64,000 nt of DNA from Holacanthus passer. Lineage: Eukaryota; Chordata; Actinopteri; Pomacanthidae. The position numbers were made by a program, and so were the translations under genes. The notes beneath the pieces were generated by a model. The model did no database searches. It was given only the letters and a program-made list of their open reading frames with translations, and had not been told where the DNA came from. Within the stretch, counting starts at the first letter, position 1. Every line of letters begins with the position of its first letter. The stretch is from NCBI GenBank assembly GCA_025331565.1, contig JAFREQ010000014.1:6776501-6840500 (forward strand), written 5' to 3'. Positions 21,601-31,053 of this stretch are shown in pieces.

Positions 21601-22605
21601 GGATTTACTGTATATAGAACCATCTGGGAATTTTAGAGGAAATGTCTCTTTGATGGAACTAACAACTTAAAGACATCGGAAACATGGCAAGGACAAGTGC
21701 CTAGTAAACACTATTGTAAAAGGTCACACGCCAAAAAACTAGTTGAATCTTGAACAATATATTATTTTATAAGCGTATCATGTTTTACTATCGCTGTCAA
21801 ATAAATGTAGTGTAATAAAAACTACATTTACCTCTAAAAATGGAGTGAAGTAGAAGTATTAAGTAAAATACAATGGAAATACTCAAGTCAAGGGGAAGTT
21901 CCTGAAAACTGTTGGTGGATGGAAAAAGAGTTTCCTGTTATGTATATACAAACTATATTTACAAAAACATACTGACTTGCAGGTTTAAATCGATTTTTTT
22001 TTAACAGTGAGTCAGATCTGTGGCAGTGGGAGGAGCAGGTTCAGTATCGGGAGGACAACAGGTCTCGCTACAGCCATAAAGGCAGGAACAACAACAACAA
22101 CAACACCCAGGAGAAGGTGCTTTCACTGTGGGATGCCGACAACCCGGCTGTGTTCGACAACGTGCAAGCTGGCAGGTGAGATGTGGACTGAACCAGTCAT
22201 AAAGGGAAAAATGTCCCTAAACCAGCAGAACCATTAAAGAAACAACTTCTTTTCCCCCACAGATGTCACCAACAGCACGCCTATGGCCCCACCTGCACAT
22301 ATGGCCCCGCTCCTCATCTGTCTGCTCTCCCGGGCCACGACTACAACCAGCCTCTCTTACCCCGAAACCCAGAACCTGCACAGCTCTCCGGTCCACCACC
22401 TCAGTACTTCGGACCTCCCGAGTCCACCTGTCAAGCGACGAGCCCGGGCCTGGCCCAGGCCTCAGGAGCAGGGCCAGGATTGGTGTGGCAGTATGGACGA
22501 CAGCAGAGCGGCCTGTCGGGAGTGAACTCATCGGCCGCAGATGACCCTAACAAGAGGAATAACAACCCTGCTAAAGAAATTTCCATACGGATTATATCAG
22601 TGTGA
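17938..22605 (+). CDS. susd3: Sushi domain-containing protein 3, complete, five coding exons
   Basis: A single-pass membrane protein with one sushi (complement control) domain; the mammalian gene is linked to oestrogen response and cell migration. Exons 17938-18022, 19680-19874, 20736-20883, 22008-22175 and 22263-22605 join in frame to 313 codons (312 residues plus stop). The sushi domain spans residues 35-92, with cysteines 35, 64, 77 and 92 and Trp86. The membrane span is about residues 104-130 (FRVAVLASIVSSAIIFLMSV...), followed by a basic stop-transfer (KEDKKKK). The tail is polar, with a six-Asn run and Pro-rich segments, ending KEISIRIISV. The N-terminus has no obvious signal peptide, suggesting a signal-anchor topology. 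The protein is somewhat longer than the human one (about 255 residues), mainly in the tail. The span, the sushi domain and the gene order support the name. Confidence 0.92.
18023..19679 (+). other. susd3 intron 1
   Basis: 1.66 kb, mostly AT-rich, with a pure (AC)n microsatellite at 18570-18603. No coding exon is seen. Starts GTAAGA and ends TTTTAG. Confidence 0.85.
19680..19874 (+). CDS. susd3: susd3 exon 2: sushi domain
   Basis: Acceptor TTGTTTTAG ends at 19679 and the donor is GTAAGC. The exon holds the entire four-cysteine sushi module, including NGTNVGTVISLQCPAKHRLV and HWEGETYC. Having the whole module in one exon with phase 1 at both ends is the usual arrangement for sushi domains. Confidence 0.95.
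19875..20735 (+). other. susd3 intron 2
   Basis: 861 bases without recognisable repeats or exons; borders are GTAAGC and TCCAG. Confidence 0.85.
20736..20883 (+). CDS. susd3: susd3 exon 3: transmembrane segment
   Basis: Acceptor CACGCTCCAG and donor GTGAGT. It codes a short extracellular stalk (PLSPYEDYGF), the hydrophobic span and a cytoplasmic basic/acidic cluster with CC and KKKK. Confidence 0.93.
20884..22007 (+). other. susd3 intron 3 with decayed hAT-like repeat
   Basis: From 20900 the sequence reads CAGAGGTGGAAGAAGTACTC, related to the MITE terminus at 15063. Motifs such as AAGTAAAATACAATGGAAATACTC near 21860 match the far end of the same family. The terminal repeat itself is lost, and a further repeat-like block (GGTGGTTCCCAACC) lies near 21431. 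Confidence 0.6.
22008..22175 (+). CDS. susd3: susd3 exon 4: cytoplasmic tail with poly-Asn run
   Basis: Acceptor TTTTTTTTAACAG and donor GTGAGA. It codes a Trp/Gln/Glu-rich segment (LWQWEEQVQ), six Asn codons all AAC (22087-22104), then LSLWDADNPAVFDNVQAG. Confidence 0.9.
22263..22605 (+). CDS. susd3: susd3 exon 5: Pro/Gln-rich C-terminus and stop
   Basis: Acceptor TTTTCCCCCACAG. It codes a Tyr/Pro/Gln-rich tail (PPPQYFGPPES) ending KEISIRIISV and TGA at 22603-22605. Confidence 0.88.
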
Positions 22606-23286
22606 GGACGATACACAGGAGGTGAATAACATCAGTCAAGAACTTGTTTACTGACACAATATGTACATGAGACTATTATGAGAGAGACTATGGGACGTAA
22701 ACACATTCCTGGTCTTGCTGAAATGATTATGTCTGCAGTCTTACACAGTATGAAGGCATTACAGGCATACTGACAGACTTATGTGCCTTTTGTAAAATGT
22801 AATGGAACACTGCCCTCTGTCTGAAATGAGGAGCCATTGCAAGTTGAGGACACCGGCCTTGTTGGATGAAGCTCCCTGTAATTAGAAGGTCAATGTACTT
22901 TCATGCCCTTAATTGAGCTTTTCAGAAACTGACTAAATTGCTACATTGAGGTTAAAGTTAATTATCGAGGTGTTTGTGTGGACATGGTTCACACACACAT
23001 CAGGAAGTAGTCTGAGAAACTCAGAGAGAGAAGCCAGAAGGCACTGGCAAGTATGTAAATATTATTTTTAAAGAATGTAAATAAATAAAATAAAAGAAAG
23101 ACTTCTATGGATAATGAGTGAGGCTGTATTAAAGTGGAAAGAGTGTAATTGTGTACATTTCTCTGTCTTTCATGCAAATGTTCACAAGGCAGCAGTGATT
23201 TTAACTATATGTGTAATGATGTTTACACACAAAAATTATGTTTGCACACAAAAAATGACATGGTAAAGAATGTAATACTGAAAAAG

Positions 23287-23341
23287 TATTATTATTATTA
23301 TTAGTAGTAGTAGTAGTATTTGTATTATTAGTATTATTATT
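23287..23341 (+). repeat. Imperfect (ATT)n/(AGT)n trinucleotide repeat
   Basis: TATTATTATTATTAGTAGTAGTAGTAGTATT continuing as imperfect TTA units, in the inferred susd3 3' UTR. Confidence 0.9.
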
Positions 23342-23395
23342 GCCTGGTCTAATTGACCCAGTGCAGTCATCAGTATAAATGGAAGAAGGGGCTGA

Positions 23396-23401
23396 AATAA
23401 A
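23396..23401 (+). terminator. Candidate polyadenylation signal of susd3
   Basis: AATAAA followed by a GT-rich stretch (CTCTGTGGTTCAGTGTTTGC) 15-35 bases downstream. It lies only about 240 bases before the card19 start codon. Confidence 0.6.
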
Positions 23402-23479
23402 GAGATGAATGGCACCTCTGTGGTTCAGTGTTTGCAGCAGACAGCTCAGGCAGATCCTGGTAATCTGCAGGCCTGATAA

Positions 23480-23637
23480 TCATCATGTGGCCCTGAGGTC
23501 AGTCATGTGGCCCCCGGGCGGAGCAGCGTGCTGATGTAAGCCGACAGCAGAGACCGTCACACCCGGGGAGAACAGGAAGTTTTACCAGGAGGCCGTCGGT
23601 GGGGAAGCCGGAAAGTTTCCGTCGTTTGTTTGTCAGT
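23480..23637 (+). promoter_or_regulatory. card19 promoter/5' leader
   Basis: A GC-rich stretch with CpGs (GGCCCCCGGGCGGAGC, CACACCCGGGGAGAACAGGAAG, GCCGGAAAGTTTCCGTCG) just before the card19 ATG. ACAGGAAG and CCGGAAAG are ETS-type core sites by consensus. The promoter is compact. Confidence 0.5.
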
Positions 23638-23644
23638 ATGACAG
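23638..23644 (+). CDS. card19: card19 exon 1 (seven coding bases)
   Basis: ATGACAG followed by GTTTGT. The split codon joins to AT of exon 2 to give Asp. The choice rests on the frame, on the MTD start shared with mammals and on the promoter-like DNA just upstream. The donor is non-ideal (GTTTGT). Confidence 0.7.
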
Positions 23645-26600
23645 GTTTGTGAATCGAGGGTAAGATGTTTTGGATGAGTTACATTAATCTGACTGGCTTG
23701 TAGGATATTCACAGGATCACTTGTGTTTGTTGCATTACATTTTACAGTTTAGTTGTTGCTGCAGCAATATGTTGTTATTAAATATATTCAGATTTTAGAT
23801 TTTGGTCTAAATATGCAGCCTGTAGCCTAAATATAACATGAGCAGTATTATAGACAGGTGTGTTTACACTCTGTTCTTACCTTATGGACTGATCCAGGTC
23901 TTTATTAAAAATATGTATGATGAAGCTCCTTCTGTCTGTCACATCCTAATCTTTTTATTTTTTTACATTAAGAACTTGCAGAAGTCTGATCTAATTTAAT
24001 CTTGCTGAAATCTTATTTATAGCAGGATATTGTGCCTCATTTGCATAATGGAGGAAAGATGTTGCCAATATTATTAAATAAAGACAAACTAACGAAGCAC
24101 TCTGGAAAACTATATAGATGAGAGATTAACTGAATGATTGTTATCTCAGCAAATTTATTGCTTATTTGAATTTGATGAGTTGGCTTTTTGTTGCATCTCT
24201 CCTAAATGTTGAAGATCAGCTGCAAGACTTTTTTTAATGTAATGTGGTACAAGATATCTTTTTAAATGTTAATGACAGATGTCAAACAAACGACTGCACA
24301 GGCAAAGATCAACAATGGTCAAGAGTTAACGCTCACAATGACTTACTAAGGGACACTTCCATACTACACACCATCTTTTTGTCATAATAATAACGTCCCC
24401 AGTTTTTCTCTCAGCCTACAGTAAGCTTGCTGTCTTCTTTCTTCAAAGTGATTCTGAATTGGCAGGCGAGCACTTGGTGGTGCTTTATTGACAGTATACA
24501 GAAATCAAGGACTGTATCTTTTTAAAAGCTTCTACAAACAGCCACAAATGACTTGAACCAGCACCTTTTAATAGTCAAAAAGAAGAATGTGAGCTTCACC
24601 AAACTGGTATTTGCTGCAGGTTTCACAGACTTTCTATTAAAACATCTTTCTGTTATTTATTTGCACCCTAACTCGACAGACATTATAGTCATACATTATA
24701 GTCACCGCATTTTGAGTGTTATCATTGATCGGATAAAGCGTTGCCAAATGGACAATTTTGCAGCACGTGTATTCACCTTTCTAAACAGGAGAATAAACCT
24801 CTTAGTCATTTATTTTCAGAGCAGGACTGTTGCCAAGACCAGCTTACTAAGAAACTACTTAAGAGTAGACATAAAATCTGCAGGCCTTCAAATAGAGTTT
24901 GTAGCATGCTCTAATTGCACAGGGGTCATAACCTGTCTCTGACATTTTCCTCCACGCTATGGCACAAACAACCTTTAGATCACAGATGCCTTGAAGAATA
25001 TGAATTCAGGAATTAGGAATTAAAGTTTATTGTGGATTTTATTTAACGCTGTCTCTTTTTGTCTAGATGTCGACGATCACCACGAGCAGCTCCAGAGGGA
25101 CGCCCAGTTCCTGTGCTCAGATCAGAGGATGGACACTGAACTGGTTGACAGACTGGTGCTGCAGCTGAACAGGATCTACCCGCAGATACTCAGTGACAAG
25201 GAAGCCCACAGGGTCAATACAGATAATATATGACACACAACCATCCTGTTTTCCTGTACAGTCATCATGTCCTTACACTTGAATCTGCTAAACTGAGCTC
25301 AGTTTGCACGATTGCGTGCCGTGATTCAATTCGGCATGTGTCTCCCCGCAGTTCAGGAAGCTGAGCGTTCCCACCAAGGTGAGGTTGGCTGAGCTGCTGA
25401 AGCACCTGTATGGGAAGGGTGAGGAGGCGTGTCACGAATTCTACAGAGGACTCCACATCCACGCTGAGGACGTCTACTCCAGCCTGCCCACCAGAGTCAT
25501 ACAAAGAGGTATGAGGTTTTAGATATCCAAGTAGGTGAGAATCTTTGCTTCTCAAAGATGTGGTCCTCACATCTGAATCTGTTTCTGAGATGTAATTCAG
25601 TGAAGAGTAGTTTAGTGAGGAGATGATTTTATAAATAGCACACTGCCTTTAATGATAATGGGAAAGTAATGAAATGGGAGTGACATCAATATGCCAGAAG
25701 GTGTGTTAACCATTTTCTAAAATTCCTGTGCATAATGTTATTAAAGTTAATAATAATGGCGTTATCTGGTGATTTTATCCCCAACACATTCTTTCTGCTT
25801 TCTGCTTCAAGCTGTGTTGATTGCCTTAGTGCATCTATCCATCCAGCCAAAGCGATGTTGTCCGCTTTGTGCAAAATGTTTCGAGTGAGATTGTGATCTC
25901 ACTAGCGACTTCCCCAGTGTCACATAATGGTGGATCCCCTGCTGTGAAATTGCCCTGCCTGGCCTTCTGCAAGCTTATCCTATTTAAGATCCAGAGAGAG
26001 GCCTGGCCTACAGTTCAAGTAGTGGACGTGCTGTTATTTAAAGTGTGGGGGTTTACCCATTAACCAATTCTACCCTCTTTCCTAGAGGTGGCAGATGCAA
26101 AATGGACTTACAATGTGGAAATCTACCCGGAGCGATATGTGCTTAATGACAGAGGTAAATCTAATTTACATCTCACACTACTGCTGATTGGAGCATTATA
26201 TGTGCTTTCTGTTTTTGATTTATATTTTTAAGTGAAATTGCAAATGTAGATATCGACTATCTGAGTGTTGGTGTGTTTTTGCATGTTTTAGCCAAGTATG
26301 TACAATCCCTGTATATTTAACATTACTGTAAACAACATATGGTTTTGGATTGATTTCTATGCACTTTTCATTTTAGGACATGAATATGGATATCTCTTTG
26401 TAATCCATCTCAGTCAGCTTTAGCTTTATCAAGTTTATGTCTTCATCATGTAGAGATGCAGTCGCAAGCAGGAACTAATATGAAAACACTTCACTTCAAG
26501 AACACCTTGGCATCTGACATGTGATGATCCAAGAAATCTTTTCTCAATATCCATGATTGTTTTTATATAGACATCCACGATGTCTCTAGACTTGAGTGAC

Positions 26601-28186
26601 TTGTATTTGATTTGATTCCGTGACAGCAGGGCTCATAAATGCACAGCAGCCGTCTCTCAAACCTGAACGTTGCTGCTCAAAACTGCATTAAAATATGATG
26701 CTGGAATAACTTTGAAATGAGGAAGACGAAAATGGATATTGTGGAGTTTCGTGTTTGTATGAGGTGGTAGAAGCTTTAACAATGACACGTATATTAACTT
26801 TAAGGAAAGTAACCTTTAACAGACAGCGAATGTGCATCTAATCTGTAGATCTAATCTTTTCTGTTTTCTATTCATTTTATTTTGTTGTTTTTATGTTCTT
26901 CTCATGTTTTCAAAAGGCACCTGTTTAAAGAAGGTGTCTCTGCAAATTGACTTTTAACACTTAAACTGACATGTCTTAAAACTTTGGGAAATGGGGGACA
27001 GTCATGTAATATAATGTAATAATTTTTTTATTACGTGCTAAAATGTGCCTTTAATCTGCAGAAGTGACATGACTACTTGGATTGCTTTTGAAATAGAATA
27101 TAAATATTGTGTCTGTGTCTGCGTCTGTGTGTGTGTGTGTGTGGGTCGGGGTGCCTCTGTCCCCCCTCGTCGATCCTCCGATAAGCCCCTTAAGCCCAAC
27201 TAAGCTTTGTTCTTCAGCAAACGTAGTTGTCTGCTGAACCTTTTAACCCCTGGCATCAGAATGTGGGCCCCACTGCTCTGCACTGCTTCGCCATTCATCA
27301 TCCCATTGCATCCAGGGCTCTGGCTTTGTGGGTCAGTTAAGCTCACGTGTAACCCCCCTCCTGTCCAAACCGGTTTCCTCTGTCCTGCATTCCTTTGAAC
27401 GGTCAGGGGGCGCATCCACTGGGTCAAAGGTGTGTCAGCAGGGAAATGGGTCACTGTGGGTCGTCTGTGATGTAGATTCAAGATTATATGCCATATGAAG
27501 TGTAGCGGTGAAACACTTGACTTTTCATAAGTCATACAAAGAAATGATTGTTCAGCCGATGAACAACAAGGCAACTGTCTTTTCACAGCTTTGGACTCTT
27601 GACTCTTGTATATACTAGTGTACATTTCGGTTTGTTATTACGTTTTTCAGTTTATATTATCCATCAGGAAGACAGAGACCCACTATGCATATTTAGTATG
27701 CCCACCTGCTGCACAGAAATCCATTTGTTTATAGGTTTTAATGGTCTAATAGTCACTAATGAGAACTTTATCTCTTTTCTTTCCGTCTGCAGGACCAATG
27801 TTCTTCCTGAGCTGTCTCAGTTTTGTAGTTGGCATTGCAATGCTCTACTATTACAGAGGTGAGTCACACAGAATGATGGAGAAGCGTTCAGACTTATTTG
27901 TCCTCGGGCATTTGAAATTACTTTGGAATAATAAGACTTATCTGTGTACAAAGCCATCCAAAGCAGATCTAAATGTTTAATTTCATATTTCAAAACTGAC
28001 TATGTTTGTGTTTATCATTTCTAAACCATTCTCTCCACATTTCTTTAAACTCTTCTGTTGCCACTCTTTCTGCCCACAGAGGGTGAGACGTTGAGATGCA
28101 CCGGTCCGTTTCTTCACTGCTCTGCGGCAAGACTTAGCAAAGATGTTTTAATTTCCTACGCTGAGGTTGGAAAGCAGAAAAAATAA
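23638..28186 (+). CDS. card19: Caspase recruitment domain-containing protein 19, complete, six coding exons
   Basis: CARD19 (BinCARD, C9orf89) is a CARD protein with a C-terminal membrane anchor; in mammals it binds BCL10 and localises to mitochondria. Exons 23638-23644, 25067-25212, 25352-25508, 26086-26154, 27793-27858 and 28080-28186 total 552 bases, or 183 residues plus stop, which as I recall equals the human length. The start reads MTDVDDHHEQLQRDAQFL, and MTD is also the human start. The CARD covers exons 2-3 (VDRLVLQLNRIYPQILSDKE, KVRLAELLKHLYGKGEEACH, EFYRGLHIH). A hydrophobic span in exon 5 (about residues 129-147, MFFLSCLSFVVGIAMLYYY) is the membrane anchor, followed by a 35-residue tail. 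It is convergent with ninj1, as in human. Confidence 0.9.
23645..25066 (+). other. card19 intron 1
   Basis: 1.42 kb, AT-rich. A 390-base open frame near 24553-24942 starts at TTG, not ATG, and has no recognisable domain. No repeats stand out. Confidence 0.75.
25067..25212 (+). CDS. card19: card19 exon 2: first part of CARD
   Basis: Acceptor TTTTTGTCTAG. It codes RDAQFLCSDQRMDTELVDRL and VLQLNRIYPQILSDKEAHR, the first helices of the CARD. The end at AGG/GTCAAT uses a weak donor, fixed by phase 0 and by the next exon. Confidence 0.9.
25352..25508 (+). CDS. card19: card19 exon 3: second part of CARD
   Basis: Acceptor TCTCCCCGCAG and donor GTATGA. It codes FRKLSVPTKVRLAELLKHLY, EACHEFYRGLHIHAEDVYSS and LPTRVIQR. 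Ends phase 1. Confidence 0.92.
25509..26085 (+). other. card19 intron 3
   Basis: 577 bases between the CARD and linker exons. No exon, repeat or RNA gene is seen. Confidence 0.8.
26086..26154 (+). CDS. card19: card19 exon 4: linker
   Basis: Acceptor TTTCCTAG and donor GTAAAT. 23 codons (EVADAKWTYNVEIYPERYVL and on) linking the CARD to the membrane anchor. Phase 1 at both ends, and supported by the frame on both sides. Confidence 0.8.
26155..27792 (+). other. card19 intron 4, with a GC-richer block at about 27117-27470
   Basis: The first kilobase is AT-rich and unremarkable. From about 27117 a short (GT)n tract leads into roughly 350 bases of GC-richer, complex sequence that is open on the minus strand without protein-like composition. 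It may be a regulatory or conserved block; function is not shown. Confidence 0.5.
27793..27858 (+). CDS. card19: card19 exon 5: membrane anchor
   Basis: Acceptor TCCGTCTGCAG and donor GTGAGT. It codes GPMFFLSCLSFVVGIAMLYY and YR, a hydrophobic span ending in aromatics and Arg. Confidence 0.88.
28080..28186 (+). CDS. card19: card19 exon 6: C-terminal tail and stop
   Basis: Acceptor TCTGCCCACAG. It codes a short tail (FLHCSAARLSKDVLISYAEV then GKQKK) and TAA at 28184-28186. Confidence 0.8.
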
Positions 28187-28800
28187 GGCCGCTAAGGTGC
28201 TTAAATGCTTAAGAACGAGGCCAGTGAGAAGAAGGTGCGATGACATTTGCCACTTTGCTGTGCCAAACTCACATACACTTTGAGAGTTATAAACTTTTTT
28301 TATATATAAAATGTAAGAACTAATCAACTTGTTTTTTAATCCCAGAGAAGCTGACATTGGCAAGAATCATTCTGTCATGAATTCCCACAACTCACATCTC
28401 TCTATATGAAAAATGTAGTATTCTACTATTATACTTGTATGTATGAGTCTTATTAGTAGTATAATATCACGCAGGTGTTGTCAATCACTCGGCCTGATTA
28501 GACCTCTGCTCAGGTGAAACTATGCTATGCTGGGATTGACATGACCTCACCAAACTCTATGCACCAATAAGAATGATAAAGGGTTAATTTGTCCCGCCCT
28601 AACACTACAACAAAGCCAACAGACAGGTGAGGGAGATGTCAATCAAGTGCAGATCGTACACCTACGCTGTCCTGAGAAGAGGTCTAGTTAGGTGAAGTGA
28701 AAACACGTGTGTTGGTGTGCGGGGACCAAGCGGCTTGAATTTGACTGTGAGTAACAATGTTCAACTTTTGCTCGAATAAAGCCCAAAACATTTTGACATC
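28187..28800 (+). other. card19 3' untranslated region (inferred)
   Basis: Runs from the stop to an AATAAA at 28775-28780. The latter half (about 28470-28800) is more complex than the AT-rich start and could include a transposon fragment, but no termini were recognised. Confidence 0.45.
28775..28780 (+). terminator. Candidate polyadenylation signal of card19
   Basis: AATAAA in CTCGAATAAAGCCC, the first canonical signal after the card19 stop that I found. Confidence 0.4.
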
Positions 28801-30910
28801 ACCTGGAGTTGTAGCTCATTTTTAATTTAGTATGACAAAGAACTGACAAAGATATACAAATTATTAGCATCAAATTCTGTATATTGTCAAACAGGAAAAA
28901 TTCACAGTCATGAGCAGTAGGATGCTTTTTCTAGCTTTTCTAGGTTTGTGTCTGGCACTGTTTGGTCTGCTGTGAACATGAAATGGAGATGATGATAAAA
29001 CATTTATCTCACTGATTGAACAGCATCAATAAATACACTAGAGGGCACTGCTCCCTCATCCAGTGATGATGATGATGGAAAATGTACTGGGGTGCTATAA
29101 CAATGACAAATTGAGGGCAACAGACAGCCTGCATTAATTAATAATGATAATCAAAGTGATTGAATGAATAAAGTCAACTTAATTAAATGCTACATTGAAC
29201 GCTGCTGACTGCTCCAGAAAGCCTTGTGTGCAGGGTGGATGCATTTCATACTCACTTGAAGCCCTTTCAAGTATTTCTTAAAATAACAAATCAGTGGGAA
29301 AATGGCCACATCAAAGATCGTGTATACAGTAGAGCTCTGGAGGAGAAGCTCAGGTGTCTGATCTCAGGAGATCTGCGTCACTGAGCGGCACTTTTCCGCC
29401 TCTGTCTTCCCTGCGAAGAGGGAGATGAGAGAGAGGAGTCAGAGAGAGAGAGAGGAGGGATGGGGAGGTGTTGAAGGGGGTTGGAAGTGTCACCAGGGTG
29501 ATTGTCCAGTTTGAATACTGGTATCCACATTCCCACGAGGGCTATTAATAGTCTGGCTTCACACGACTCAGAACTCCTCGTTGATCATCAGCATCCTCTG
29601 ATGTTAGAACCCCCCACAGAGCCGTTTTTTACACTTCAAGACTTAGCCGGAGCCAGAAGTGTAGGAGCCACACACATACATTATGTATAAATATATATAT
29701 CAGTCTAGAGATCTGCCCTGAGTGTGTGTCATGAATCTGGCTCTCTGCTCGTCTGGCAGTTTCCACGGTTACCAATGATAGTTGTGGAGGAGGAAGAGGA
29801 TCAGATTGTGATGCTGGTTTGTCGTCTCAAAGGTGCTTTGTCACAATCACGTTGAATAAATTATAGACTCAAACGTGAGCATTTTTCAGGTATTTAGCAG
29901 ATGATTACATGAAGCGGGCTCGAGCTGTTTGTGTTAAACCGCTCGGGTGTATAAATTGAGCATTTGTTTGAGCTCTAACCGGGTTTTTTAGTGACACTGC
30001 TGAAACACGGTCTAATTAAGGCTTCCATTTTAACAAGCACTTCTGCTGGGGTCTGCGCTGTGTTGACTCTGACTCACCAGCTGCTGGTCCAGAGAACCAC
30101 AGACACTCTCCAGCTTTGCTCACAGCACAGAGAGTCATGGCACAACCAAACATTGTTATAATTGAATGTTAGGCATGACGCCTGTGGTTGGGGACAGATG
30201 TGTCGGTATGGGTTAAAGCTGCAGAGGTGGGTCGGAGCCTTGAGTAACACGAGGCACACCCTGCTCTGCATACATTTGGCCATTAGACCTCCTGGTCTGA
30301 GCTGTCTGGGAAGGAACCATGACATCTTCCTCGAACGTCATCAATGTGATTAAAAATTGAAGCCTGTTCAGCAGTCAGCATTTGTGCATGTGTGTAACTG
30401 CGGTTGTGCATTTGTGTCTGGCTGTGCTTGGGGTCACTCTCGGGCAGCAAAGGAGACAGACAGTGTGAGATCACATGGGCTTGACTACTGTTGTCTCCAC
30501 TTTCCTGTTTGTCCACTAGGAACAAATGTTGTGTTGTTTACGTACCAGACCCCTTTGTCTCTACTGCTGCGTCTCTCTTGTTTGCTGTTTTCTGCAGTGC
30601 AGGACAATGATTTTCTGGTAAATGGACAGCGGTCGGATTTTTGTTCTTGAGCTGTTTTCCGGTGGAAATTTCTCTGAGAGCCTGGAGAGGTCAGTGTGTT
30701 TGTAGGTCAGGTAGGGGATTGTGAAGGTCAGGTCAGGAGAGGTGAGGACCAAAAACATGCTGACTATGTCGATGTCTATAGAAGCAAACTGCACAATAAG
30801 GCAGGAGAGAAAAATACCAGTTTGTATAGAGAGAGGGGAGCAGAGAAAGAGGGTGAACATAAAGAATATATGTGATTAGCAAAAAATAGAAAGAATACCT
30901 GTGTTCTTGG
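28801..30910. other. Interval between convergent card19 and ninj1
   Basis: About 2.1 kb lying tail-to-tail between the genes; part must be ninj1 3' UTR on the minus strand. It has a GA-rich stretch near 29425-29460. An ATTAAA on the minus strand lies at about 28821-28826, but it is distant and weak evidence for a 3' end. No exon is seen. Confidence 0.5.
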
Positions 30911-31053
30911 TCAGTCGCTGCGGTTCGGTCTGTGGACTCCAAAGGCTGTGATGAAGACGTTGACGACCACTATCATAAAAACCAGGCCCGTGGCCAGGTT
31001 TTCCATGAAGTTCAGCCTCCAGTGCTTTTGCTCATCGTTCAGGTTCCATCGAA
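30911..31053 (-). CDS. ninj1: ninj1 terminal coding exon: second membrane span and stop
   Basis: Minus-strand acceptor TTCTCGACAG. It codes RWNLNDEQKHWRLNFMENLA, the hydrophobic run GLVFMIVVVNVFITAFGV, and a stop read as TCA at 30911-30913 on the plus strand. Confidence 0.93.

Larger units (their letters stand above)
22606..23430 (+). other. susd3 3' untranslated region (inferred)
   Basis: AT-rich sequence after the stop, with a TTA/GTA trinucleotide stretch at 23287-23341 and an AATAAA at 23396-23401. Another AATAAATAAAATAAAA stretch near 23078-23094 could be an alternative 3' end. Confidence 0.6.

Noticed and set aside
24553..24942. Long open frame in card19 intron 1
   Set aside because: It begins at TTG rather than ATG, has no recognisable motif, and lies in an AT-rich intron between two well-supported exons.
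27200..27625. 141-codon minus-strand frame in card19 intron 4
   Set aside because: No domain, low-complexity composition and no splice support; kept only as a non-coding block of interest.
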